A stretch of 64,000 bases of DNA from Ceratodon purpureus. Taxonomy: Eukaryota; Streptophyta; Bryopsida; Pseudoditrichales; Ditrichaceae. Position 1 is the stretch's first letter. Every line of letters begins with the position of its first letter. The notes beneath the pieces were generated by a model. It was not told the DNA's origin. It was given only the letters and a program-made list of their open reading frames with translations, and did not search any database. The translations under genes and the position numbers were made by a program. Shown here piece after piece: positions 35,723-48,400 of this stretch. The DNA lies in assembly GCA_014871385.1 (NCBI GenBank), contig CM026431.1:16141651-16205650 (forward strand), in the 5' to 3' direction.

Positions 35723-36319
35723 AATGAATCTCTTTATTGTGAAAAAAATCTGGCATTAAGGTTCAAACCTTGTCCAAGATTTCTGAAACCATACATTTGG
35801 CCATCTCCTATGGGAGAGTGATGGAGATCAAAGCGAAAAGAATTTACCACAAAGAACATATAGGGGGTTGTCTAAATGCATGTTGTCTAATGTCTAAAAC
35901 CCATGTGCTATTGCAGGAGGAGTCAACCCTAGTTGAGTGTTGGGGATGCACTGGGAATCATCTCAGCCATCGCCCTGTGCATCATCTGCAACCACCAGAT
36001 GCATTCAGATTAGTGTAAGCAGCAGAGAAATCCTTCAAATGCATTCATATGAGTGAGAGCAGCAAAAACCATGCATCAAAGGCATTTACATGGTTGCTTA
36101 GAGCAAAGACATTCAAAGCAACTCGAAGAGAATGAGAAGACTACACGGTGAACAATCAAAGCTCGACAATTAAGCAATGAGGGAATTAAGATTTAACCGA
36201 AAGCAAAAACGAGGGAGGAATCAGCCATAGGATGGACAAAACAAATCACGTCCAGTATGACGCTGAATAGAAACAAACAGCTAAGGATTCAAAAGAACTT
36301 TCATAAAATGAAACATGGT

Positions 36320-36790
36320 GATCATAAAACTTAAAAAAAGAAAAAAAGGGGGGATCAAAGAGAGCAGTGAAGGAAATTGAAGTGAGGTCGAAGAAGACGG
36401 TGCACTAAGACAAAAATATGACAAATTTGACCGAGGGAAACAGAGCAACCAGCTTGATTATAAGATGGTAAAAAATTTTAAAAATGATAAATCAAAGAGA
36501 CCAAGGAAATTGAAGAGAGGTTAAAGAGGACATTGAGATGAGCGAAGGAGAGACAAAACGTGAGAGTGTGCAAAGAACAATCAACTTGACCATAAAAGGG
36601 AGAAAAAAAAAAAAAAAAAAAAAAAAGGAACGAAGGAGTCATAGAGACAACATGCAATTGAAAAGAGGTCAAAGAAGATGCTGAAACGAGCCAAAAAGAA
36701 ATATGATTAGAGAGCGTGGAAAGAGCAGTGACAATTATCATTAAAAGAAATTAAAAAATTAAAAAAATTAAAAAAGGACAGAGGGATCAA
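36320..36790 (+). repeat. Diverged tandem repeats of about 130 bp with A-rich joints
   Basis: At least three successive blocks (about 36345-36480, 36481-36605 and 36627-36770) share the order GAGA...AATTGAAG(A/T)GAGGT(C/T)AAAGA, then AGAGNGTG or a related core, and then a homopurine A-rich tract. The A tract between blocks two and three is about 24 nt long. A fourth partial copy begins near 36775. The repeats lie inside the decayed Harbinger element. Confidence 0.6.
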
Positions 36791-38339
36791 ACAATGATAG
36801 ACGCCAAGAGAGAGTCTGCAAAGAGAAACAGAGAGATGGATACAGAGCGGCTGTGTGCGAGTGGAGAGGGTCGCCAAAAAAAACTTCCCTACCCCTAAGG
36901 GTGAGTGGGCGGGACATCCCTTTACATGGCAGCTTTTATCACCTTCCTCACCAAATTTCATTCTCAATCAGCCCATTCTCAATTCAAACCTAATCAAATC
37001 TGTACACTCTCTTGTAATTCCAAAGTACCAGTATAGACACATAGTGCTTTTCACCAGAGAATTCTCAATCAACACACTACTTACAATATAGTAGTGTATG
37101 ACAAAACAATCCAAATAGTAGAGAAAAGTTTGTCTTAAAACTGATAATACAAGATCAAACACAAAATAGTTTGAGTCTCCAGAAATCTTCTCATCCTTTG
37201 AATGTTGGTGTGGTAAAGTAAGAAAAATCCAGAGGTAAAGGACCTCACATGTCCCCATAAACACAACTAAAACCATAGTTAGGATTATGTTTGTAGACAA
37301 GGTGTCAACAGCCCTTTACAGCTTGTTATTGCAGTCACGAGAATAATCAAACCCTACACCAAACATACAAATCAAAGGGAGAAATGAAAGAGTCTAATTG
37401 CAATCATAAATTAGAAGACCTAAGTAGTAGTTCCACCAGACTCAGCCATGTTGTACTTTGCTTCAGCTCCACACCACCATATACCAAAACTTCACAAGCT
37501 CTAAAAATCTCTCACACACATGTAGCAAACTAGAATTACTTTCAAAGCATACAAGTAAATAGATGCATATGGCAAAGAAACTCCCATGGTTTTATACCCT
37601 CAAAGAAGTCTCTAGAGATTCACTTGTTTGTTATATGGACAGGAATAGCCTCGCTGGTCCAATCATCTCTGACCCTTAGATGAAGGATAACCTAGATCAA
37701 ATGGTCATAAATTAGTGACTTGCTAGAGTAAAGTTCAAGCTTGTAGTAAGCCCCAAGTAAAGTAAGCTTCAAGTTTGGAGTAACTACCAGTAAGCCATGT
37801 GTAAGGGAGGTGGGTGGGTTTCACTAATTTACACCTTATTCAACATATCATGCCATAATAAAGTGACTATGTAATTGCTTGCAAAGTTTTACAAATAATG
37901 TGCAAATTTATTTTGCAAGCCTACATACCTGAAGAGTGCAACTTCTGTCTGAATCATTGTAATAAAAACCTTATTTAGAAAATAAATTCTAAATTAAATA
38001 CGGATATAAGATCTTCCCAGTATTTTAAAAAAAAAATTAAAATTAAAATTAAAAAAAAAAAAAAAAAAAAAACATGAACAATACAAGAATCAGCAACAAG
38101 ACAAGGAGTGTGTGACATCTGCCAAGAGAGGGAGAGTGAGAGAAAACCAAAGGAAGGGAGAGACGTTGAGGGAGAGTAGAGAGAAATTAAACAATATGTA
38201 GGGAGAATCAAACTATTTGCGAGGGTTTGAAAATTGGATGTATCATGTACCTCTAATAGTGTCGTCGAGGGAGTCCTCTGGAGTGTGTGTCGATGCAAGG
38301 GGTGTTGATTTGGTGGTCGCTACCAATGTGCGGGGTTAT

Positions 38340-39320
38340 AGAGCAGGCTTGATGGGCGCCACGGAGGAAGGGGGCTGAGAATCCAATGTTGCGTTTGCAG
38401 GGATTGGCGTCTGCAGCCGCTGGTGCTTCTCATTCTCTTCCTTTGTGGCACGCTTATGGACCAGTTTATTATGTTTCAGCTTCTCCTTCTAGTCGGCACA
38501 ATTCTCTTGTTCCATCCTCCGCTTGATACAATCAAGATCCCATTTCCTCCGTAGCTGGAAGTATTCACAGGCGTTCTTGTCGAGGTCCTCAATAGGCATG
38601 CGAAAGAGTGACATAGCTACGTGATCCTCCATCGCCTCCACCTTCTTTTTGTTTGATGCAGCCATCTGCTCGGTTGCACAAGTTGTGTTCTTCAAGATAG
38701 ACTCTCTCTCCTTCCATCCTTGGCAAGGTCTGCCTTTGCAGCCTTGTTCTCTTGCGGACGTGCAGGGCGGGAGGGGAAACTTTCCTTCCGGTCAACCATG
38801 ACCTCCATATCAGAAGGGATTACATTCGCTCCTTTCCCGCTCTCGCTGCCCTGCCTTCCACCATTGACTAAAGCTGTAACTGATTCTCTTCCTTGCGCCA
38901 TGCTCGCTGCTGAAGCTGCCTCTTCCCCTACATTCCAACGCTAGACATCTAAGGCAGATTGCCACCACCTCGAGACCTCCTTGAGAATGTGCGAACAATG
39001 CAAAGATGGGAATGTCTACTGCTTAGGATGCATGTCATTGCAAAATTCCATCGCCCTCTCTAAACATCCTCAGTTGAAAACCTAGACTCACTCAAATGTG
39101 AGACTTGTTTGTATGCACCTACAAAATTTGCAACATCATGCTTGATGTGACTCCACTTCAATTCAAGAGACCTAGTAGGACAAGTAGGAGCATATCTAGG
39201 TTTGTTGTGAAACAGCCAAAAAACTCCTGCACATGCATCTCTACCCGTCAGTAATAAAGTTTTTCCCATTCTTCCTTTTTCCCGCCTGAAGAGTTGCCAT
39301 CCTGGCGTTGACTAGGAAAT
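38340..39320 (-). pseudogene. Myb/NAM-like ORF1 relic of the decayed Harbinger
   Basis: Read on the minus strand, TRSLELKWSHIKHDVANF and GAYKQVSHLSESRFSTEDV match the trihelix part of plant Harbinger ORF1. Then come FPSLHCSHILKEVSRWW, RPARPQENKAAKADLAKD and KKVEAMEDHVAM...MPIEDLDKNACEYFQLRR, in the order expected for this family (HCW.IL..PKW, the RP-G-KAAK box, and a C-terminal coiled region). Stops after STEDV, near HPKQ and before RWNVGEE break the frame. The gene converges on the transposase relic, as in intact elements. It encodes no functional protein. Confidence 0.75.
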
Positions 39321-39843
39321 GTCTCCTTCCAAGTTGAGAAAAAATGACAACAGCGGGCCTGGTGTAAGGTAGCAGTACCCATTCCTGCTAGCTACAATTT
39401 GACCGGAAAGTGTCTGGTTGTGAATCTAAACTTGAACACACCTTTACTGAAATTTCATTGGAATCAATGAGATGGAACCAATGAAATGGGAGTATTGACA
39501 AGTTTTGTCAGGGTTTGTTTTGGGTAGGTCTATAGTCATGAATAGGTGTCTACAACACCTGCACTTCAAAAATTTGTGTAAAATTGCTCTTGCCTCCAAA
39601 AATTCTGATTTCAAGACCAAGTACTTCCTCTCCAATTTGCTAACACATTCATGATTTCACTTCATGCTCTTTGCACTCCCAGGTTGCCAATTCCCTTATT
39701 CTGGCAGGTTAAGGTTCTGCTACCTTAGAGTGCCACGGAAAAATGGAGGTGGTGGTGGCGCGGCCATTGGGGTGGTTTTCTGCTGCAAGGCCACCAATGG
39801 CCGTTGGTGGGGTCCGTTGGCGCGGCAATTGGGGATGCTCTAA

Positions 39844-42800
39844 CTTAGGCTCGATGATACATTATGATGTGGGGATGTTAGATTGAAGTGCACAGTAACT
39901 TGCTCAGATCTTGGAGAATTAGGCCTCCAGAAGCAATGAATCATAAGGTAGAAGTACCTATACCTAATAACTTAAGCATTTGGGCATAGCTGTGCTTGTG
40001 TTATGAAGGGGGAGTTATTTTTCGTTGATAGAAACATAAGGTTCCGGAAGACTGAGAATTTCTCAGAATTAATTGAGAAAAATTCGAATTACTAAAAATG
40101 TATTTGTGATAAAGTGCATCACACCCCATAACCGATATGTAGGTTCACCCATGACGGACAACAACAAGAGTAGTGAACAAACATAAGACTATCTAATTCC
40201 AATATAGTCACAGATGCATTCTATTGGAGGATGCATCTTGAATCTACTATTCATCAATTATCGGCTACTGGTTTTCCATTGTTCTGTAACGAAGAAGCCT
40301 ACTTATCTGTGATGGGGGCATTGTTGGTTATGGGTACTTCTACCTTAGTGTTGAATACTTAACTTTTAAGGGAGACGACCCCTAAAATCATCATCATTGT
40401 CCAAATAAGGTTCCACACGCCACACCCCACAGAGCAACTGCTACTATTTTATAACTTTGTGGACACAACCACAAAATATCATATACCAACCGCTCCTTTT
40501 ACACCGTCTTATTTTCTTCTGTTTTTTCCTCTGATTTTCCTTCTTTCTACTCCTTTTCCCTTCTTTCTATTCCTTCCTTTTTGGGGTAAAAAGGAACAAC
40601 CACTACTTCCCAAACCGCCTTTGATTGTACTTTTTTGGAAATTAAGTCTTGTATTTTTATATGCCAATTTAGTGAATGTATCCAAAAAAACAACAGCTAA
40701 CTTACTCTGCTCTCATGAGAAATAGAATGGATTCTGGAATGCCTCTTTGACCATCGTCGAACTTGCAACTTCATGAATGTATGTACTGTACTGTGCAAGT
40801 ACAGAGTTGCTGTCAACCAGTTTCATGATTCTCATTCCTTTAGTAGCAAGTTCATTAATGTTCTCAACCAATTTCATGACTTCAGGCTCCCTTTTTCTAC
40901 CAAGTTTATATATGATATGATGTACTCAGCAATTTCATCATAAAATTATAAAAGCACAAAAAAAGAAACAACTACTATATTTAACCCTTATACGACAATT
41001 CCTTGCCTGATACCACACCCAAAATCTCTTCGATACTCCATTTTTCCTGTGATTCTATTTTTGATTTACTTTGGTTCTATTTTGAAGAAGTACAAATTTC
41101 TTTAAGGTGCTCGGTTGGGCATTCTAAAAATCCCATTTGGCACAATGGAGTATAAGTTCTAACCAAGATTCTTCCAAAATAAAACCAAGCCCAGTGGACC
41201 AAGGTTGTCGTTTCAGGGTTAAATATAAGTGATCATTGTCTATAAAATAATAATGTTACAAAATCCTAAATACTTTTGATTTTATCAATTATAAGGTGGT
41301 GCAGAAATAAAGGCAAACAAACTACAAGGATGGGATTATTTCTGGAGTCCATTTTTGTAGAAAGTTTTACTGCTTTTCTTTCTTTCTTCTTCTTCTTTTT
41401 ATTTAAAAAAAAAATTAAAAAAAAAAATTCTTCAATTTTTCCATTTACAACACATGCATTCAAATAAAAAATGTGTAATCTTAATTTTGATTATGATAGT
41501 TTAATTGGATTGTCGTAAATTTTGAGATCCACTGCATTTAGTTCCATCTAAGAAAACTTGTGATGGCCACAAGCCATAAGTGTCACACAGCAACATGTTT
41601 TTAGTTCACACAACACAACTCATACATTAGTGAGGAGAGGGCAATTCAAAGAAGTGACGTATGGATGACATGAAAGACCCAAGCACGTCATGAATGGCCA
41701 GTGGAACTACCAAACACTTCCGTTGACAAGCAGCCTCTGTTTAAGTTGACATTGCAATGATTGGCCTCTACCACACAGCATCCTTTGACCATAATTAATC
41801 AATTATGGATTCATTGGGAACTATGAACCAATATGAGGAATTCATGGAATGAGTTGATTAAATTGAGAGTACAAATTCACCTTGTTAACCTCCAAATGCC
41901 TGGCAGCCTGAGCCTATGACCACGGAAATAGACTTTGACTTTGGATGCTCTATTTTGCTACTATAAATAATGTAAAATATGAATTTTAAATTTTTCTTAG
42001 CTAGATACACATGTTATCTACAAGAAATAATTTTATCAAAATTAAATGTTTCAAAATGTAATTAGTATATATTTTCAAATCAAAACAAACAAACAAAATT
42101 CATATCAATTATAGGTAATACTATAAAATTATGAAATATTTACCATAGATGAATATGACAACCAAAAACCTTATATTAGTTACCGTGCTCAAAAATTATG
42201 TTTTAATTTAAAAATATGATGAAAAACCTAAAACCGTGGAAAATCAAGAAGTAGCCACGGTTATACCCCTTCATCTTATACCAGATATAAATCACTCAAT
42301 TTTAGGTATTTTTTAAAATTTTAAATTGGACTGGAAAATAGATTTTCCAAACTACATTTCATTAGTTTACCTCAACTGCAAAAAAGATCATCCCAATAGT
42401 CAAAATCGTGTATCAGCTGTCTGTATCAAGGAATTTTTGAATATACGCACGGTATTGATCTTTTTGACTTTAAGGAGGCACCAAAATTCATGAAATTATT
42501 ATTTTTAGAAATTTTTAATGAGATTAGATAGATTTCTCACAACTTTACAACATGAAAAAAAAATGGATGAAAAATTGTCATTTGGATGACAGTTATGGAA
42601 CTTGGAAAAATGAAAACGACGAGTTTTTGGTCATTTAGGCGTTTAGGGGTTAATGAGATGTATGTTTTTAAGACTACTTCTCTTAGATAATATTTGAAGA
42701 TTATGAAGATTACAAGATAGAGGCCAGGTAGAGCACGGTGAATCAAGTACTTTTACACTATAAGTTGAAGAGAACATAAACACATAAACTACAATTCACT

Positions 42801-45463
42801 CTCAATGTGTAGTCCTTCAATGCACTCTTATGTGCACTGTAACACCATAGCATGTTCATTCATAAATAATTTCCAAAAAGAAAAACGTAAAAATTCAAAA
42901 ATTTTGAAGGCAAAAACACGAAAGTAGAATAAAAAAATTTGGATGATATTTTGGTATATTTAAGCCATTTGAGGTTTTAAAAATAAATAAATTATTTTAT
43001 GCTTAAAAACAAAAACCAAGGAAATCGAATTTTGATGGGCAAACTATATTTTTCAAAAAAATAATTATTTGAGCACTAGGGAACACACCTGCTGTGGTAT
43101 TGTGGTAGTCTTTTAATGCACTTGTGTTTAGTCTGGAAATGGGAAGTGGATTTTGTTTAAATCCCCCCAACGAGCGTAGCATCGGAAGACATGTTCGGGG
43201 GATGGGAGGGGTGGGAGCAAATCTCTGCCCCTATTATTTGCTTGAGTGGGTGTCCTACTAATCTTAAGAGTTCCCCGTAGAGTCATTAGGGGCATATGGC
43301 TTCAAATTTATCAAAAAAAAAAAACCAAAAAAAAAGACCCCAAGACCCCAAAACGGGGATGGGCAGCAAAATGGAACCCACCGAGCCTGGCAATTGAACC
43401 ACCGGTTGCAATGCTCGTTGGGGAGAAATAAGGAGACCCATGGGAAATGGGTAGCACTGTAATCCACAACATAAATAAATAAGCACATTGCCATCATGTT
43501 CAGACTCTACCATAGTACAAACCGAGGGCTGGCATGAAATAGACATCTGCCAAGTTGATTGATTCCCAAACTGGATGAGGAAATGATGTGGTGAAGAAGT
43601 TTGAGTCTTCAAGGGTGGGTGGATCCCGGATTCCAGGTCATCCAAACACCACTAAAGTTGTGTGTTAGTGTGTTGGGAGCGAACACTGGACACCGGAAGG
43701 TGAGGTGTATGTCCAGATGCAAATGATTCGTCACAACAATTTCATCCAACTCGTGTTGTGCTAACTTATGTTCAAGTACGGCACCATGGCACCATGGCAC
43801 CATGGCACAGCCTCCAGCAGTTGGGATCCACTTGGCAAGCAACTGACGTAAATTGTTTGTACAAATCACCTACTTTTATCTATGAAACTGACTCTGTTCA
43901 CACAGCAACATATAGTGAGGTGACGTTGATGACACTGAAATAGGTGAGGGTTGCTGGGGTTATTCCCATGCAGCCACTAGTCTACGGGTTAAAATCAATG
44001 CCAAGTACAACTTTTTTTGGTGAAAATGAATGCCTTCCATTGACTTTGACACCTGGTAGATCGTCCAGCAGAAAGGAAGATATTCAATGCATACAGTGGA
44101 CACCTAAGCTTTGCAATCTATTGAAGCACAAGTTGGTCCTGTATCCGTGACTCTTTTATCATTGAAATATATTAATACCACGTATGCAATGCCTTTGGAT
44201 TGTCAATTTCGGGGTCAAAGTTTGCCTTTGGGAGTGTGGCAGGCTGGCAGCAGCACCGAGTAATTGCTTGGTAACAAACAGGGCTTCCATCATTGCTGGA
44301 GGTATCTATACTCCAAGAGTAGAATTTTGATAACCATTTAGTGAAACAGTTGGGTTGAGAGATGCTATTGAAATGTTACAATGTCAGGTTGATGTAGGAT
44401 TAACCATACTTGGAAGGATGCAGAATCTATAGACCATGTGTTCTTGCTTGGTACTTGATCAAGACAAGTCTGGTATGTTTTGTGCGGCTGCTCATGTGTT
44501 GAGAAACTTGAACAGTCTGGATTTTATGTCATGCTGAGTACATGGGACTGTGGAGCTTGAGCACCTAAAATTGCATGAATTTGTTAGTTACCTGCATTTT
44601 ACAAGTTTGTAGAATTTACTTTCTGTAGTAGAAGGCTAGATTGCAACTTTCTGCAAAAGATGTAGCTTTGTAAACACTTTTTTATTGGGGAAACTCTGTA
44701 GCCACTTGTGAGCACACCCCATGGATGTTTCATGACTACCATAAACCTACAAGATAGCCAGAAGTATTGACTTCTTACAAAGCATTCTAGAATACTTAGG
44801 AACTAGACTCAGTCTGACGGGAACATAGCACTATTTTACTGCAGGTTTCACTTCAGACGGATGCATGTGATTACAAACAGCTCTTTAATTACGGTAGCAG
44901 GAAGTTGTTTGATTCAAGGAGAATCTTAGCTTGAAAATTGTGAGGAATCTGAGCATTCAATTATACCATCAAAGATTCAAACATCTCAAACTTAAACAGC
45001 AATCAGGTCCTTCAAAAGCAGGGAGGGTTTGTAGAACAGCCGACCTCAACTCTGGTACCCTCTCAGATCAATATAACCTATCATCTAACCTCGGAATGAT
45101 GGAACTCAGAAAGCAAAAAACTCAAACAATAAGACCCAGTGTAACTACACCCTTCCGTTCAAATGGGTCTCAAGATCAAATGCATTAGGTTAGCAACTGA
45201 ATTCAACTTTACAACTAACAAACTATCTCTACAGAATAGAGCAACTCTAATCTTCATTATCCAATCACCTGTATTACAAGGATGATTTCAATCAATTTTC
45301 CAAGGTAAACGCCGCCAAACTGTACACTGAAAACCTTGCTTGTATGATGAATCTAAGAATGAATGGATCAGAAATATGAATTGATAGCCATACTGCAATC
45401 CTTCAGATACACAAGCCTCTCAAAACTCCTCAACACAACTTCCACCAGTATGTCATGCCTGGT
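39844..45463. other. AT-rich intergenic region
   Basis: No gene, tRNA or clear transposase is visible. Small ORFs (for example 40459-40725 and 42537-42746) are Phe/Lys-rich readings of low-complexity DNA. One candidate inverted-repeat element is listed at 43163-43423. A short run of CACCATGG-type repeats lies at 43780-43806. Confidence 0.4.
43163..43423. mobile_element. Possible small MITE
   Basis: CCCCAACGAGCGTAGCA near the left end is mirrored by TGCAATGCTCGTTGGGG at the right end, about 260 bp apart. I could not establish a convincing target duplication. It may be a MITE or a chance inverted repeat. Confidence 0.35.
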
Positions 45464-48400
45464 TCATAAACCTCCATAGTACTTGTTGAGACGTTCCTCT
45501 GTAAAATCTCCAAAGCTGACAGACTTCTGTGACTGCCGGAACAATGCAAATAAAACCAGTGAGCATCATCAAGCATGAACTATTTAGAGAACATAATGCA
45601 GAGGAAAGCTCAAGAGATTCTAAAGCACAAGCGATTACCTCAGTTGAATCTGGTGAAATGAGAGGCTCATCCCTGCGACCAAGATTCGAGATACAAAAAA
45701 CATCAGTCAATAGAACAAGAAATACAAGCAATCATTATGGTTTATCCATTTCGTAATACTAGGCACAAACTCTTTTGAGGAAGATTCAAATGAGCTAAAA
45801 GAACGTAGTCTCTCGCTAGGTTAACAAGGACATCTGTGGTCAGAAACGAAGACACTTACATCTGGCAATATCCTAACCAACATAAAGCGGCAGCGTTGTA
45901 CTAAAAAGACCAATAACATGAGTTGTAGGAATTTTTTAAGATTTCAAACATTGACGAATCTTGCGTACACAGAAAACAGGGCAAAGCAAAACTAACACCT
46001 ACCATTGAGGCTGCATGAACAATGCAAACGTGTTGCGGTCCACCCCAACTGCAGTTTCTCCACACGCTGCCTGCACAAGCGAAAAGAACCATGAAGACTA
46101 AACCTGGAATTCCCTCGATGGCATATGTAGCGAAGACCATCAGTCAACATGGACATAAAGTCTAGCTAAGGATAAGAATAAACTACTTCCAATAAACTTA
46201 TGGTTCCGTTGACTATCACAAAAGCATGGTGGAGCGATGTTTGGACCTGTACACAATGTAAGGTGGCCCGAAACAGACCCCCTGAATGAATTTCAGTGGC
46301 TTCGCCCATTTGATAAGCTATATCCTCCTCCGCAAACACTGCCTATTGAACAACACTCCAATATGCATTAGATTTCGCGGGTAGAAATGATTGCACATAA
46401 GTGAAAGATTTAGGTTGTTCTAAAAGAGCAGCGCTGACGACCAAATGTGAGTCAAGATCGAGATAAACCTTGACAATACTTCCCAATCTGTCACGAATGT
46501 AGAGGCCTGATTGTGGGTCAGGATTTGGAACTCTGGCAACTTCCCTCATGTACATTGCACATGTCAAGCCTGCAAGAGGAATGTTCAGATTGGTCAGAAC
46601 ATCAGGACTCTAATATGCTGATATAGTTCATAAGATTAACGTCTCCGTGCAAACACAGAATCATTGAGGTATGGTCAAATATATAATAAATTCCAGATTT
46701 AAGTAATCCTATAAGTCCTCGACCTGAAGACCGGAACCCAGTTCGCTTCCGGAGAAAATAAGGAATACTTCCAAAACTACGAAGCAAAAGAAAGCGTGAC
46801 CAAACTCCTTCGAGCACCCAAATTAATTGCAAATTAGTTTCATTGACAGTCAGTCCAAGCTTTGCGGTACATGAATGAAGGAAAGAAAATATTCTAACCT
46901 GCCCACTAGCACGTAAAAGTAAATTACTTCGTAGGTACAATCCCTCCTCAGACTATCCGTAGAAGGAAAAACGATGGGAAAAATTAGGTTGTAGGAACAC
47001 CTGTCAGAGATCCGTGATCAAAGTGCCATCCACACCAGGACGCCATCTCTTTCTCCCTTTCTTCTGCATCCCTGAAATACAGAATACTCTTTCGACATTA
47101 GAAACACTTTCAAGATGCACAAAGTAAGGGGCTTTGCAGAGCAATGGATTTCTTGAATTCCACTAACGGAAGATCCACGGAAGCGAACTGCTGAAGTAGG
47201 GAGGATGAGGTGGAAATAATGCACAAGGCTTCAACCTGCTTGAAGCCGGAAAATAATGTAAGAGGCGTCCTTTGTGGCATTTCGAGCTCTGCAGCATCCT
47301 TACAAGTTTCCCTTGTTCATAATCAGATTTTCTGGCTGACACTGCCACAAAAAAAACAATCTTTATGTACAAAACTTCCAGATTATGCACAAATTCGGTG
47401 AATATTAGAGTAATGTGAGTTATGGAAGAAACTACCTGAAAGTCAAGTGCTTTCTTGATAAGTCCCTGACTAACCTAGAATGCCAACAAATACGCAGTAG
47501 CTATGAACTGTAAACGATTTTTTTATAAAATATCTACTAAAAAGAAGATTAACGATCAAATGGATCTCACCCTGACAGTCAGTACAAACTGCATAATAAT
47601 ATAGAGTTTTGATTAGTTTGGTTTACATACCAAATTTGTCGCAGTGATGGGCCAACAGCAGCCCCACATCTAATATGAGGTGTCCGAGCTCCTTAAATGC
47701 TGCGAAACCACAAAAGTTCATTCATTTCAAGCACAATATCACCACTTACAACCGGATGCAACTCCCTACTTTGCAACAGAAAGCGGGCATATCTATCATG
47801 TTAGACTTGCACAGCCGGTCCTCATTGATCCTGGCAGTTAAAAAAAATGTAAGCAGAGAAGGTAGTCAAACCCAAGCAGAAGATATGGATTAAGGACACT
47901 GTACCAGGTTCGAGTTCGGGCAGATCCTCCCTAGGCCATAAATTTGGGCGACAGTATGAAGGATACCTGCAAAGCTACACCATTCAGACCTTGACCTAGC
48001 TACATACACTAAACGCATTGCACAACAATGACAAGATTCGCAAGGAAACCGGGTATGAAGGTTATACAACATAATAACATGAGTGCTCAAATACTTAAAC
48101 ACAGAGGGCTACTCCGACCTTTCAATGAGGATTTCTTCGGTGGTTGGCACGTCGACAACAGGATTCGCATAAAAAGAACCCTTGTATATATCTGCATAAA
48201 TAAGAATTAGAAAGTGAGGACGAAAAAAACATAGGAAAGAAACACAAGGGGAGGGGGGGGGGGGGGGGGGGGGGGGTAGGTGGGGTTCAGATCTGAATGT
48301 AAATATAGATCAACAGATACCTTATGCTATTGACTCTTTAGAAGGGATAGTTACAAGGTACAAAGACACAATCGACACCAGAAGTTTTGCAAAGAGGACG

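Larger units (their letters stand above)
34055..39840. mobile_element. Decayed plant PIF/Harbinger element, 5.8 kb
   Basis: The left end begins GAGCATCCTCAAT and the right end is the inverse of GAGCATCCCCAAT; after a 2-nt gap both continue GCCGCGCC. TAA lies directly outside both ends (34052-34054 and 39841-39843). This terminal sequence style and the TAA target fit the plant PIF/Harbinger-Tourist group. Inside are relics of both genes: a transposase (34403-35722, plus) and a convergent Myb/NAM-like ORF1 (38340-39320, minus). Stops and frameshifts interrupt both, so the copy is dead. The terminal repeats and proteins differ from those of the element at 20042-28862, so this is a separate lineage. 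Confidence 0.82.
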
